64,000 bases of DNA from Lewinellaceae bacterium (GCA_016711435.1 JADJSY010000016.1:69824-133823); one strand, 5' to 3'. Positions 27,904 through 37,357 are shown, numbered from the stretch's first letter. Notes: generated from the sequence alone by a model not told the origin. Program-made: numbers and translations.

Positions 27904-28200
27904 TGATGGCACACGGATTTGAAGGATTGGACACGGATTTTAGCAGATTTTGCGCTTGCGCGCCGTAGGAATAATAGCAACGCGGATTAGACGGATGACG
28001 CTGATTTACACGGATTTTCCCGCTTTAGAGTTGACACGGAACAAATTTTATCACTTTTTAGAAAAAAGAAGGTCAACTCTAAATCGGGAAAATCCGTGTA
28101 AAAACGTCATCCACAATCCGCGTTGCTATACTCAAAGCCAATCCGTCAACTCTACGAGGGGAAATCCGTGTCTAATCCTTCAAATCCGTGTTCTATTGCG
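27904..28200. repeat. Compound SR3 palindrome (ACACGGATTT family)
   Basis: The outer arms ACACGGATTTGAAGGATTGG and AATCCTTCAAATCCGTGT enclose a second pair (GCGGATTAGACGGATGACG with CGTCATCCACAATCCGC; TTTACACGGATTTTCCCG with CGGGAAAATCCGTGTAAA). A third pair is AGAGTTGAC with GTCAACTCT. The nested hairpins fill the space between convergent yidC and the GWxTD gene. A simpler copy is at 43808-43909. Confidence 0.85.
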
Positions 28201-28232
28201 CTACGAAGGGAAAAGTCCGTATTCCATCTCAG

Positions 28233-29693
28233 TCAAAAATCCTCAAAATATGTCCGCGCATTCCTTCCCACATTCCGTTTCATCGAAGTGGAATCGTGGT
28301 AGTTGTCGCCTTCGTATTCTTCTCCGGCATTTCTGGAATACAGCACTCGTTCCCAACGCGGATTGTTGATTTCTCCGCGCGCATTGGAGTGCAAGGTGAT
28401 GAAATCTTCCCCGGCCAGCGAAGGGTTGTAAAACAGGAATTTGACGTTGCGCTGGTTCGTTTTAGGGAAATTGTAATACACCCAGATTTCATAAGGCGGC
28501 GCGGCCGGATCGTCTTCCACGCGGATCAGGTCGTCGGGGCGGCCGAAACGCATATAGGTGCGGCCGCGATCTGTTTCAAAACCATAGCGGAAACCGCTTT
28601 TAAATTTTTCATTGGCCGCTTTAGCAATCGCGATATGCTGTTGATAGGCTAATTCGGGATTGTTGGCATCCATGCGAACAAAGTAGCGAAACAGCGTAAA
28701 TCGCATTTGTTTTAAATCGCCCGATTTCAGGACATTTTGCAGGGTGGCCGATTCTTCGTTGCTCAGCAGCGGGCCGATTGCACGCAGCCCGAAGCGCAGT
28801 TCGGTTTCATCCAGGTTTTGTACAAACTGGCGCGCCATAACATCGTCGGTCAATTCGGTTTCCTTCACTTGCAGAAAGGGATTGCTGCGCTGAAATGGCA
28901 AACTGCGTATTTTGAGCAGTTCATTGGCTGCGTTTCGGAGCTCGACAGTCAGCAGGTAGTTGCCGCTTTCCAGTTCGCTGATGTCCATTTGCACCAGCAA
29001 GGCATCCATCGTTGACGGGCGTTTTTTTTGTGTTCCGACCGAAATGAGGTTTTTGATTCCGTTTCCTTTTTCCTGTTCGATGAAATAGCGCATCGTATAA
29101 TTTTCATCAGCGCCGAGGCTTTTATCGCTGTGGTACATTTCGGCGTAAAAAACCAGGCGCGTAGCATAACGGTCGTAAAATGCAAAAGGCAAAGGCTCCA
29201 GATAATACCCGTTTTTATTGAATGGGCCTTCCGAGTTGTCGGCCCGAAATCCGCGCAGCAGCAAGGGTTCGGACAGGTATAACGTGCGGCTTATATCCAC
29301 TTTGATCGGGGTTTTCATTTGATCCGTATTCGTGGTATCGTACACGTCCTGGAACGTAATTTCCAGTTCGTATTCGCCGTTGGGTACGGCGAGCCGTTTG
29401 ACGTCGAGCAGCGCCCGAGGCGCCTCCACCAGTGGACTATGGAGGATGTATTTTTCGTAATTGACGATGTTTTCGCCTTTTTTTATCATAATCAGCACCT
29501 CCACCGATGCTTGCAGGTGTATGCTGTCTACTTGCTTGAATGTGACCGAGCCGCCCGCTACTTCGAGGTTGATTTCAATATAGGATTTGTCAGGAGTAGC
29601 GTAAACGGCATAGGAAACGCCGGTATCGAGGGCAGAAACTGCGAGGGGAAGCAACAAGGCTGCGAGCAATGTTGGAAAAATTGTTTTTTTCAT
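28233..29693 (-). CDS. GWxTD domain-containing exported protein
   Basis: 486 residues from the ATG of MKKTIFPTLLAALLLPLAVSA, a signal peptide; an ATG 36 nt upstream would precede it with unsuitable residues. The C-terminal third carries the GWxTD signature in variant form (GFRYGFETDRGRTYMRFGRPDDL), then EIWVYYNFPKTNQRNVKFLFYN. The N-terminal two thirds are beta-rich and contain the LDVKRLAVPNGEYELEITFQD type of repeat usual for this family. GWxTD proteins are exported proteins of Bacteroidota and relatives with no established biochemical role. The gene is isolated, with the 160-bp palindromic element just upstream. Confidence 0.87.
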   Translation of the reverse strand: MKKTIFPTLLAALLLPLAVSALDTGVSYAVYATPDKSYIEINLEVAGGSVTFKQVDSIHLQASVEVLIMIKKGENIVNYEKYILHSPLVEAPRALLDVKRLAVPNGEYELEITFQDVYDTTNTDQMKTPIKVDISRTLYLSEPLLLRGFRADNSEGPFNKNGYYLEPLPFAFYDRYATRLVFYAEMYHSDKSLGADENYTMRYFIEQEKGNGIKNLISVGTQKKRPSTMDALLVQMDISELESGNYLLTVELRNAANELLKIRSLPFQRSNPFLQVKETELTDDVMARQFVQNLDETELRFGLRAIGPLLSNEESATLQNVLKSGDLKQMRFTLFRYFVRMDANNPELAYQQHIAIAKAANEKFKSGFRYGFETDRGRTYMRFGRPDDLIRVEDDPAAPPYEIWVYYNFPKTNQRNVKFLFYNPSLAGEDFITLHSNARGEINNPRWERVLYSRNAGEEYEGDNYHDSTSMKRNVGRNARTYFEDF

Positions 29694-29735
29694 AGCAGAA
29701 TAATAAGAAGTTGGGGGACATAACCACATTTAGGC

Positions 29736-29895
29736 CAATGTCATTGATTTAAGGGTAGTGAAGAGGTGTCATCTCCTGACGAAGGAAGGAGGTGACATCT
29801 CGAAACGGCCGTTTCCCAGCAAGTTTCCGCTACGAGATGTCACTTGCTCCTGCGTCGCAAATGACACCTCTTCGCTAAGCCAATGACATTGCCAT
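29736..29895. repeat. 160-bp imperfect palindromic element, copy B (MITE-like)
   Basis: Second copy of the element at 10335-10494, of the same length. Here the terminal inverted repeat is perfect: AATGTCATTG at the left and CAATGACATT at the right. It lies between the GWxTD gene and the 857-aa gene, both on the minus strand. No ORF and no obvious target-site duplication were seen. Confidence 0.85.
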
Positions 29896-30029
29896 TTAGG
29901 CAACAATATCCATTTTTTCACACAACACCAACAGCCATATTTTGGAAAAAGTCAGGTTTCTGAATACGCGATTGGCGGCCAAATGCCAATAAAGATACAT
30001 GCTATTTGGCAACCTGAAAAGCCATTATT

Positions 30030-32603
30030 TTACAAATCGCCGGTTTCGCGCAGCACATCCTGCATCATTTGCAACTGATTGTTGAGCATTCGTTTGACTT
30101 CGAAGAGTTCAAACCGGTAATTGAACAGGTAATCGTGGTTTTCATAATGATTTTCCCGGATCGGAAAAATGCCCAGGAAGTTGGCGTGCCAGCGGATGCG
30201 GCCTTTGCCCGTCAGTTCGAGCAATGGCAATTCCAGAAAAATATCTTTTGGGAAAAAGGTGTAAATCCCTTTCATTTTTCGGATGATTTGAATGGCAATA
30301 GCGCGTTCAGGTCGCCTGTTTTCATACCGGTATTCGCTAATTTCCTGGAAATAGCGCTCTCTCTGGTCTACATAGCGGTGCATGGCGATGCGTTCGCGGG
30401 CGTCCAACAAACGATAACTCGTGGGTTGAATGTCATGTAGTTGTTTCAAAACGGCAATGGGGTCAAACGACTGATTCAATGACAGGGAATGCCATTTTCC
30501 AGAGTCATCAATATTCGTCCAGGCGAATTTTATTTCCTCCGTCATTTCATTAAATACAAAATCGAGGTAGCGGTGGTCGCGGTGCAACTGGTAACCGGCA
30601 AGGCTCTCCTGTAGCAGCCGGATCACTTCCGGTCGTTGGTTTTCCTGCCGGCTTTTGATGTTTTCATAAGCAGGTGTAATCCTTTTCTGAAACAAATTGA
30701 GTGCGATGATTTCCCGCAGCGATTCCTCTGTGTAATGCGGACACAAAACCAGTAAGCGCCGCAATTCAGCCTGCGCATCGAAGCCCAATGCAAGGCTGTC
30801 GGCATGTGTGACAAGGGGTGAGGCGCCGTTGTGGTGCAGCCAGGTGAGCAATCCGTTGCCGCATATCTCGTGGATACAGCGTTCGAGAAAATCGTGCCCA
30901 TGTTCCGGAAATGCCCGGAAAGCAATCACCCAGCGTCGCAGACAGTCAATCAGACTCCTGCGGGCGTCCAGTTCATTCATCCGCCGAAAATCACTGTACG
31001 AAAGCCCGGTGACGACAGATTGATACAATTGTTCGGTGTCTGCTATATATTGCTGATAAATGCTTTTTTTGATATTGGGCTGTATATGCATCCACCCGGC
31101 GCGACCGGAGAAGTCGTTGATTATTTTTTCTACAATCGTATACACCTCAAATTCATATGCTGCGCATTCGGGATGTGAAATGACTTCGCCCTGTTCGTCG
31201 AGCGTAAACCAGCGCACGGGCGCAACGGAAGGTTCGGACGACACCAGTAGTTCCGGCAACAGATAATCGAGCGCGAGTCGCAAAAAGGATTGCTCTTCTT
31301 CCTCTCCAAAAATATGAGCGCCCAACAGGCAGGCGTGTGTAAAACGGATCACCGATAAACGGATGTCAGTGAAGGGGCGGCGGCGCTTTTCATCTTCCGC
31401 TATTTGCGCAGCCAGAAATTGTCTTTTGGCTAAAAGACTCAAAAACAAGTCTTCGCGCAGCAGCGCCTGTGTTTTGACAATTTTCCCGGGGTCGTCCGCT
31501 TCCATTTCCTGCAGCATCACCAGTAATTCCTGGATTTCTCCCAACAGATCGAAATGGCCGTCGGGGACAAACTGATAATGACCGCCTACAATTTCCACCC
31601 TTCGTATCCAGGCGCATTTGCCGCCGCCACAACACTCGATCACAGCGGCCTCCAGTAGTTCTTCCGATGGGTACACCAAACGGCAGACTTTCAGGGTATC
31701 ATCGAGGATGATACGCAAGGGAATGCGGTTGTCGGGCACCGATTCGGTGTGTTTGCCGGTGTGCAGGATCGGGTCGTTTGGGAAACGGTGATACACCCGC
31801 AGGGCGGCATCCGAAATAGCCTCCGAGGCAATGGCCAGGTTGTGTCGGGTGGTAGAGGAGATGCATTTGCCTGCGCGCTGGTAATCGCGGAGCCGGCTGG
31901 AAAACATCAAAACGTATTGTAACAACCTGTCGTTGCCCGTCATGGCTTCCTGAATCACCCGCATGGCCGTTTCTTTTTGCAAAAACGTAATCAGCAGATA
32001 TTCAAACAGTTGTGCAGATTGTGGGTCAATTTTTGTGCGAACATGGTCGCAATGCGCATAAGCCTGGGCGTAGTTTTTGACGGCCATAGCGTCTTTGGCC
32101 AGCAAAAGACTGCGGCGAAAATCGCTCTTTTGTTCGGATGACAAAAGGCCGATTTGCTCCGCTGGTTCCCGCTCTCCGGGAGTGGCGGGAATTTGGAATG
32201 TTTCGGGGATTTCAATGTCGTCTATCGGGACAAAAAACGGTGGAACAGTCGTTTCTTCCCGGCTGTCACTGACAAAGTGGAAGTAATCGCGAATAAAAAG
32301 GCTGCGCCAGTTTCGCACCAGGTCGCTTTCCTGCAAAAACTGGATGGCATGTTGCAGGTCGATCTGAATAGGCCGGGTTTTTTCATCCAGTTCGCTGATA
32401 CTTATCTGGGAAAGGCGGGTTTTCTCGCGCAAGTGACGGAATGCATCTTCAATGTCGAGTATGACCCTTTTTACTTTTACATTTTCAATAATATGCTTCA
32501 GTAATGCCAGTAAGGGAGCGTGGTTGATTCGATCCGTCTGCGCCAGCAATCTTGCACGGACGCCCTCGATATCGAGCGGCAACTCCACTTGTACGCCGGG
32601 CAT
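30030..32603 (-). CDS. Unrecognised 857-aa protein, translationally coupled to a TIR-like gene
   Basis: I do not recognise a catalytic domain. The start is placed at the ATG one base after the stop of the TIR-like gene (arrangement TGA-T-ATG); a GTG at 32633 in the same frame is an alternative. The protein is soluble and mostly helical. Residues about 150-230 look TPR-like (AKDAMAVKNYAQAYAHCDHV). There is a Cys/Gly motif, VIECCGGGKCAW, near residue 320. Repeated helix pairs follow, and the C-terminus is IRENHYENHDYLFNYRFELFEVKRML. The upstream bases in this frame encode KLVLAVLS, so a frameshift joining both genes into one protein cannot be excluded. Its place behind a TIR-like gene suggests a sensor or scaffold partner; this is inference. 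Confidence 0.7.
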   Translation of the reverse strand: MPGVQVELPLDIEGVRARLLAQTDRINHAPLLALLKHIIENVKVKRVILDIEDAFRHLREKTRLSQISISELDEKTRPIQIDLQHAIQFLQESDLVRNWRSLFIRDYFHFVSDSREETTVPPFFVPIDDIEIPETFQIPATPGEREPAEQIGLLSSEQKSDFRRSLLLAKDAMAVKNYAQAYAHCDHVRTKIDPQSAQLFEYLLITFLQKETAMRVIQEAMTGNDRLLQYVLMFSSRLRDYQRAGKCISSTTRHNLAIASEAISDAALRVYHRFPNDPILHTGKHTESVPDNRIPLRIILDDTLKVCRLVYPSEELLEAAVIECCGGGKCAWIRRVEIVGGHYQFVPDGHFDLLGEIQELLVMLQEMEADDPGKIVKTQALLREDLFLSLLAKRQFLAAQIAEDEKRRRPFTDIRLSVIRFTHACLLGAHIFGEEEEQSFLRLALDYLLPELLVSSEPSVAPVRWFTLDEQGEVISHPECAAYEFEVYTIVEKIINDFSGRAGWMHIQPNIKKSIYQQYIADTEQLYQSVVTGLSYSDFRRMNELDARRSLIDCLRRWVIAFRAFPEHGHDFLERCIHEICGNGLLTWLHHNGASPLVTHADSLALGFDAQAELRRLLVLCPHYTEESLREIIALNLFQKRITPAYENIKSRQENQRPEVIRLLQESLAGYQLHRDHRYLDFVFNEMTEEIKFAWTNIDDSGKWHSLSLNQSFDPIAVLKQLHDIQPTSYRLLDARERIAMHRYVDQRERYFQEISEYRYENRRPERAIAIQIIRKMKGIYTFFPKDIFLELPLLELTGKGRIRWHANFLGIFPIRENHYENHDYLFNYRFELFEVKRMLNNQLQMMQDVLRETGDL

Positions 32604-32604
32604 A

Positions 32605-33072
32605 TCATTGCTGCGCGGTGCTGCCGATAACACCGCCAGAACAAGCTTGTCCTGCCCTTAATAGTTGCCGGTCGCGTACAATGCCTTGATTTTCAATTGT
32701 TTCTCCTGGAGGAAGCGCCGAAGGGTAGGGGAGTAAAATGGCCGGTATAGCCGCTTCCCGCGCTTGAATATGTACGATCTGTAAAGCAGCGCGCGCGCGT
32801 TGCGTTGCGACGGCTTGTGTGGCCTCCCAGAATACATCGGGGGTGTCCGGGTAATTCATGGAAAGCACTGCTACAAACAAATGTGCCTGTTCGAGAAATG
32901 CCGCAGCCTGCTTGCGAAAAGACTCCGTCGGAACGGTTTTTCTGTTCCAAAAAACAAGTTCCTGCGGCTGGGCGAGCAGCGCTAACTGCCGTTGTACGTC
33001 ACGCGCCGTACTGCTATCGGCAGCATCGTAAGAAAGGAGAAAATGCGGACAGGTTTTGCTCATTTGGGGCAT
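32605..33072 (-). CDS. Small TIR-domain-like protein
   Basis: 155 residues. FLLSYDAADSSTARDVQRQL matches the TIR beta-A / box 1 pattern. VFWNRKTVPTESFRKQAAAF matches the box 2 loop (usual form D..LPPG..W...). LFVAVLSMNYPDTPDVFWEA matches the beta-D strand and the S..Y..S..C..E segment, whose final Glu is the catalytic residue in NAD-cleaving TIR proteins; here it is the Glu of FWEA. The domain ends near residue 135. The ATG directly follows the TAA of the DUF4199 gene upstream. The next gene starts one base after its stop, so the three are tightly coupled. Whether it hydrolyses NAD or is a protein-binding TIR cannot be read from the sequence. Confidence 0.7.
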   Translation of the reverse strand: MPQMSKTCPHFLLSYDAADSSTARDVQRQLALLAQPQELVFWNRKTVPTESFRKQAAAFLEQAHLFVAVLSMNYPDTPDVFWEATQAVATQRARAALQIVHIQAREAAIPAILLPYPSALPPGETIENQGIVRDRQLLRAGQACSGGVIGSTAQQ

Positions 33073-33591
33073 TTATGTTTCGTAGTATCGCCGCAATACC
33101 GGCTGCCAGTCCGAATCCACACGAGCGCCCATAAACATACGGGTAATGATCGGCCCGAGTGGCTGAACCCCCGGACTTTGAACGGCTTTTTCTAATTCCA
33201 GGATACGTTCGCGGTACCGGTTGGCCTGTTCCGGGTCTCCCAGGCCGGCAGACAACTGCGCCTTTATGCTGCTCAGTTCCATAGTCATTTCCATCTGAAT
33301 CAGACCGGGATCAGCCAGATGAAGGCCGTAGTAAAACAGCCAGTAACCGAGGTTAATAAGCAAAAAAACGCTGAAAGGCGTACGAATGATTTCCCTGAAA
33401 TCGCGGTCAGTACCTTTTTCCGCACAATCTTCCTGTGCAGCCTTATACATAAAAAACAGGTACATGACCATGCTGCCCCATTGCAAAAGTGGACTAAGAA
33501 AATTTTCTTTTTTGGAAAAATAAAGCAATGCAAAATAGAAAACGATCACCACCGCGCCGAGCAGGCCATATTTCAAAGCGGGATTCTTCAT
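33073..33591 (-). CDS. DUF4199-type membrane protein
   Basis: 172 residues with three clear hydrophobic helices (YGLLGAVVIVFYFALLYF, LLQWGSMVMYLFFMYKA, FSVFLLINLGYWLFYYGLHL). A soluble tail with helices (MELSSIKAQLSAGLGDPEQANRYRERI) follows. The layout of membrane helices followed by a charged helical region fits DUF4199. Its stop codon touches the start codon of the TIR-like gene. It is not a known membrane anchor for TIR proteins, but the coupling suggests joint expression. Confidence 0.68.
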   Translation of the reverse strand: MKNPALKYGLLGAVVIVFYFALLYFSKKENFLSPLLQWGSMVMYLFFMYKAAQEDCAEKGTDRDFREIIRTPFSVFLLINLGYWLFYYGLHLADPGLIQMEMTMELSSIKAQLSAGLGDPEQANRYRERILELEKAVQSPGVQPLGPIITRMFMGARVDSDWQPVLRRYYET

Positions 33592-33631
33592 GCAGACATA
33601 TTGAAATAAGTAGTTATTGCTTATTAGGGAT

Positions 33632-33711
33632 GAGGAATGAGGGATGAGGGATGCCGAGCGTTATGTCGGACATAACGCTCGGCATTCCTCATCCCTCATC
33701 CCTCATTCCTC
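33632..33711. repeat. Long palindrome with GGGATGAG tandem arms (SR7)
   Basis: Perfect core stem GCCGAGCGTTATGTC / GACATAACGCTCGGC. The arms are GAGGAATGAGGGATGAGGG and its near-complement of CCTCATC words. It lies between the two DUF4199 genes, and the right arm ends two bases before the downstream gene's stop region. Confidence 0.85.
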
Positions 33712-33713
33712 GT

Positions 33714-34286
33714 TTATCGTGCCGGGAATGACTCGCGTTTCATAAACAAACCGGCAATGAGGCCGATAATACAACCTACTATCGCGCCGCCGAAAATTTG
33801 TGAAATGGCCATAAATGTCGGGCTGATAAATGCGCCGGCCATACTGATGGCCATTTCAATTTGCTCTTCGCTCATGCCCTGGGCCTCGTACTGGGCTACC
33901 ATGGCATCCCTCATTTGCTCTTCAAAACCTGTGTTGATGACATTCAGATACAACATCATAAAAACGGCGCCCACTACGCCGGCTACGAGGCCGGTCAGGG
34001 TGCCAATGCCTACACAGCGTCCCAGGCCTATAAATCCGCCCAATTGTTCATCGCGGTCGATGCGGATTGCCGCCATTACTGCCCAGATGGCTACGGCGAA
34101 TCCAACCAGCATATATACCCATTTGATCGCGCCGGTAGTTGGAAGGGAAGGGTCGGTGTCGGTAATATATCCGACCAGGGTAGTCAGGATACTGACACCT
34201 CCCCAAATAGCGCCATAACGCAGCGCGAGGTGTTTAAAGGGTACAGATGAAGGGTCTGGTGCAGATGGTCTGTCAAGTACGTCCAT
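33714..34286 (-). CDS. DUF4199 membrane protein
   Basis: 190 residues with four hydrophobic helices at about 25-45, 58-75, 92-118 and 158-185 (YGAIWGGVSILTTLVGYI, WVYMLVGFAVAIWAVMAAI, GTLTGLVAGVVGAVFMMLYL, IFGGAIVGCIIGLIAGLFM). Between helices 3 and 4 is the charged stretch typical of DUF4199 (TGFEEQMRDAMVAQYEAQGMSEEQIEMA). It is the first gene of the minus-strand cluster that runs through the TIR-like gene. It is separated from the next gene by the SR7 palindrome and is divergent from the ABC exporter. Confidence 0.8.
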   Translation of the reverse strand: MDVLDRPSAPDPSSVPFKHLALRYGAIWGGVSILTTLVGYITDTDPSLPTTGAIKWVYMLVGFAVAIWAVMAAIRIDRDEQLGGFIGLGRCVGIGTLTGLVAGVVGAVFMMLYLNVINTGFEEQMRDAMVAQYEAQGMSEEQIEMAISMAGAFISPTFMAISQIFGGAIVGCIIGLIAGLFMKRESFPAR

Positions 34287-34487
34287 TTCGTTTGAGTTTT
34301 AATGAAAGATTGATTTCGGGTCGAAAGTAGGTGGAAACTTGTTGCCTCCCACTTTTTTGAACGACTATTTTCATGTTTTTGCCGACCAAATTCGCGCATC
34401 AACAGATTATGCCGAACTTTGCCGGGAAATTATGGTTGATAGGTCGCCGGTTTTTCCTGCGTCTTGCCTTTACTTTTCCTATGATCT

Positions 34488-36264
34488 ATGTCTGATACAG
34501 CTGCTTCTCCTCAGAAATTTAATTTTTCGCTTTTCCGCCGAGTCATGTCGATGGTGAAGCCGTACAAAACGACTTTTTATTTTGTCACCCTGCTGAGTTT
34601 GGTAATGGCGCCCATGGCTGTGCTGCGGCCCAAACTTCTGCAAACGATGGTGGACGACTACGTCTTTACCGGCGATTTCAGGGGTATGACACTGCTGGCC
34701 TGCATCGTGCTGGGGTGCTGATACTGGAAGTTATCTTGCGCTACTTTTTCTGTATTACGCTGAATGGCTCGGGCAAGCCACGATCCGCGACTTACGGGTA
34801 CGGGTGTTTAACCATGTCACCAACCTGAATCTCAATTACTTCGATAAAACGCCCATTGGACAAAGCACCACCCGTACGATTAGCGATATCGAGGCCATCA
34901 ATACGATTTTCAGCGAAGGCAGCGTCACAATACTGGCCGACCTGACTACTATTGTTTTTGTGCTGATCGTCATGTTTATGACCTCCGCGAAACTGACTTT
35001 AGTGGTGCTGGCTGTTTTCCCACTCCTGATTTATGGAAGCATCAAATTCAAGGAAAGTGTTCGGAAGAGTTATGAAAAAGTGCGCAATCATATTTCCACC
35101 ATGAATTCCTTTTTGCAGGAACGGATCGGCGGTATGCGGATCGTGCAGATTTTTAATGCAGAAGAGCGCGAGGCGCAAAAATTTCGGCAAATCAACCGCG
35201 ACTATACTGCTGCCAACCTGAAAGCAATCAACGCGTACGCCATTTTTTTTCCGGTGGTCGACATTATTTCGGCCTTATCGCTTGGATTGATGGTCTGGTA
35301 TGGCGCCGGGGGTGTGCTTTCTGAAGAGGTGACGATCGGTACGATGGTGGCATTTCCCTTGTATATTACCATGTTGTATCGCCCGATTCGCATGTTGGCC
35401 GATAAATTCAATACCCTGCAAATGGGCCTGATCGCCGCTGAACGGGTATTCAAACTGCTGGAAAACAACGATATGGTTCAAAATACCGGCACACTCGCGC
35501 CACAGCGACTGAAAGGCAGCGTTGCGTTTGACAAAGTATGGTTTTCCTACAGCGGCGATATAGAAAATGACGTAGTGCTGAAAGGTGTTTCCTTTGATAT
35601 TCCACCCGGGAAAACGCTCGCTATTGTCGGTAGTACGGGCAGTGGCAAAACGACGATCATCAGTTTATTGGGCCGTTTTTATGAAATTCAGTCTGGGAGC
35701 ATCCGCATTGATGGGCATGACCTGCATGAATACGATGTTTTTGCTTTACGCCGGCGTATTGCTGTTGTATTGCAGGATGTTTTTCTGTTTTCCGGCTCGG
35801 TAATGGAAAATATCTCTCTGCGCGACCCGGGCATAACTGAAGCGCAGGTGATCGCTGCTGCAAAAATGATCGGCGCACATGCATTTATTGAAAGACTGCC
35901 AGGCGGGTATCAATACCAGGTGATGGAACGCGGCGCCACGCTCTCTATGGGGCAGCGCCAGTTGATTTCCTTTGTACGGGCACTTGTGTTCAACCCCGAT
36001 ATTCTGATCCTCGACGAAGCGACTTCTTCCATCGACCCCGAAACAGAATCGGTGATCCAGTTTGCTATTGAAAAATTGATTGCGCGTAGAACGAGTATTA
36101 TTATCGCGCATCGCCTGAGCACCATTCGTCATGCCAATAATATCCTGGTACTCGATAAAGGGGAGGTTAAGGAGTTCGGGCCGCACGATGCCCTGCTGGA
36201 AATTGAGGGCGGGAAGTACCGGGAGTTGTATGAGAAGCAGTTTTTGAAAGCGGAAGCCTTATAA
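34488..36264 (+). CDS. ABC exporter, fused permease-ATPase (MsbA-like), split by two one-base deletions
   Basis: The first frame gives FRRVMSMVKPYKTTFYFVTLL to LLACIVLG and then a premature TGA. Restoring one G in GGGG near 34713 yields VLILEVILRYFF. Restoring one base near 34750 yields LYYAEWLGQATIRDLRVRVFNHV, which meets the long frame. The joined protein has 592 aa, a normal half-transporter. There are six transmembrane helices and then the nucleotide-binding domain, with Walker A VGSTGSGKTTI, signature LSMGQRQ (a variant of LSGGQ), Walker B ILILDEATSSID and switch IIAHRLST. It exports lipid or hydrophobic substrates by family analogy. The stop is followed immediately by a 51-bp perfect palindrome. 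Confidence 0.92.
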
Positions 36265-36384
36265 GTCCGAAGTCTTAAGTGCGAAGTGCGAAGTCCGTAG
36301 AGTACACCGTTTCATATTTTGGAATCCCAAACATGAAACGGTGTACTCTACGGACTTCGCACTTCGCACTTAAGACTTCGGACT
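36264..36384. repeat. SR2 palindrome with perfect 51-bp stem, copy 1
   Basis: The left arm 36264-36314 and right arm 36334-36384 are exact reverse complements. The core word is GAAGTCCGTAGAGTACACCG, and the outer arms repeat AAGTGCGAAGT. It begins on the last base of the ABC gene stop codon. There is no T run, so it is not a standard terminator. Confidence 0.92.
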
Positions 36385-36387
36385 ATT

Positions 36388-36505
36388 CAGCACTTCGGAC
36401 TAAAGATTGAAGTCCGTAGAGTGCGCCGTTACATTTTTTGGTTTCCCAAACCTGAAACGGCGTATTCTACGGACTTCGCACTTCGCACTGTCGACTTCGG
36501 ACTTA
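36388..36505. repeat. SR2 palindrome, copy 2
   Basis: Adjacent to copy 1. GAAGTCCGTAGAGTGCGCCG pairs with CGGCGTATTCTACGGACTTC. The loop carries TTTGGTTTCCCAAA. The right arm runs up to the DUF2911 gene stop. Confidence 0.88.
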
Positions 36506-37357
36506 TTTTTTCATTTTCCACTCCTCGATGCTCTTGGCATTCATGCGCTGGTAGTCGGCATTGCCTTCTTTTTTAGCCAGATCGCTGCTTTTTTCAGCCG
36601 TTGCGATCGCATCTTTGTACATGCCCAGACCAGCCTGGATGTTGGCTTTCAGGCGCAGGATCCAGAATTTGTCGCCACCTTTTGCGAGTGATTGATCCAC
36701 CCATGCCAGTGCTTGTTTCAGGTCTTTATTTTCCTCAAAGTAGTAGCGGGCAGCAGAGTAGTACGTGTTGGCGGAAGGGCCTTCCATTTGTGTTTTGATG
36801 TCGGCCATTACCTTGGAGTCGGTATCAAGCGTGAAAGGCACGGCCACTTTGGTGTTTTCCCAGCTGATTACCACATCGGCGCCATTGTTTTTCAGGTTGC
36901 CTATGCTGATTGTGAAGGATTCTACACTTTCTTTTAAGTTAACTGCAGGCACCGTTACTTTTGCGGCGATGTCGTCCATCTTGTACTCTGCCGGCTCCGG
37001 TGTTCCCCAGTAAGTTGTATTCTTGTAAAAAACAACTTCCCACTGGCGTTCTCCCGGGGTGGTGTACAATGCATAAGTGCCTTTTGGGACACTTGTTCCG
37101 CCTACTTTAACATCTTCGCCGAATGTGATTTTAGAACTGGCATTTGCGCCCGTGCGCCACAGTTCGCCGAAAGGAACCAGATCGCCGAAGATTTTACGGC
37201 CTTTGGCGCTTGGACGCGAGTATTCCAGATCAACTTTAGAGAGTCCAACTTCCTGGCTTACTTTTGCGGTAGGGCTGGGTTGTGGGGTTTTGATTTGTGC
37301 GGATGCAAGGGTGACCAACATGGCAAGGCAAGCGGTCAGAAAAATAGATTTTTTCAT
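36503..37357 (-). CDS. DUF2911 exported protein with helical C-terminal part
   Basis: 284 residues with a signal peptide (MKKSIFLTACLAMLVTLASA). Residues 25-165 are a DUF2911 beta domain: KVSQEVGLSKVDLEYSRPSAKGRKIFG, VPFGELWRTGANASSKITF, VPKGTYALYTTPGERQWEVVFYKN. Residues 185-280 are TPR-like (ANTYYSAARYYFEENKDLKQALAWVDQS). The DUF2911 fold is common in Bacteroidota, exported, and of no known activity. The promoter has a TACATTTG box and an SR5 repeat supplying TTG. Confidence 0.9.
   Translation of the reverse strand: MKKSIFLTACLAMLVTLASAQIKTPQPSPTAKVSQEVGLSKVDLEYSRPSAKGRKIFGDLVPFGELWRTGANASSKITFGEDVKVGGTSVPKGTYALYTTPGERQWEVVFYKNTTYWGTPEPAEYKMDDIAAKVTVPAVNLKESVESFTISIGNLKNNGADVVISWENTKVAVPFTLDTDSKVMADIKTQMEGPSANTYYSAARYYFEENKDLKQALAWVDQSLAKGGDKFWILRLKANIQAGLGMYKDAIATAEKSSDLAKKEGNADYQRMNAKSIEEWKMKK

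Noticed and set aside
34488..34721. Separate 77-aa small protein before the ABC exporter
   Set aside because: It is the N-terminus of the exporter. Restoring two single bases joins it to the long frame with conserved transmembrane sequence.
36264..36505. SR2 stems as Rho-independent terminators
   Set aside because: Stems are long and perfect, but no T run follows on either strand, and copies also lie in places without transcript ends. They may still affect RNA 3' ends.
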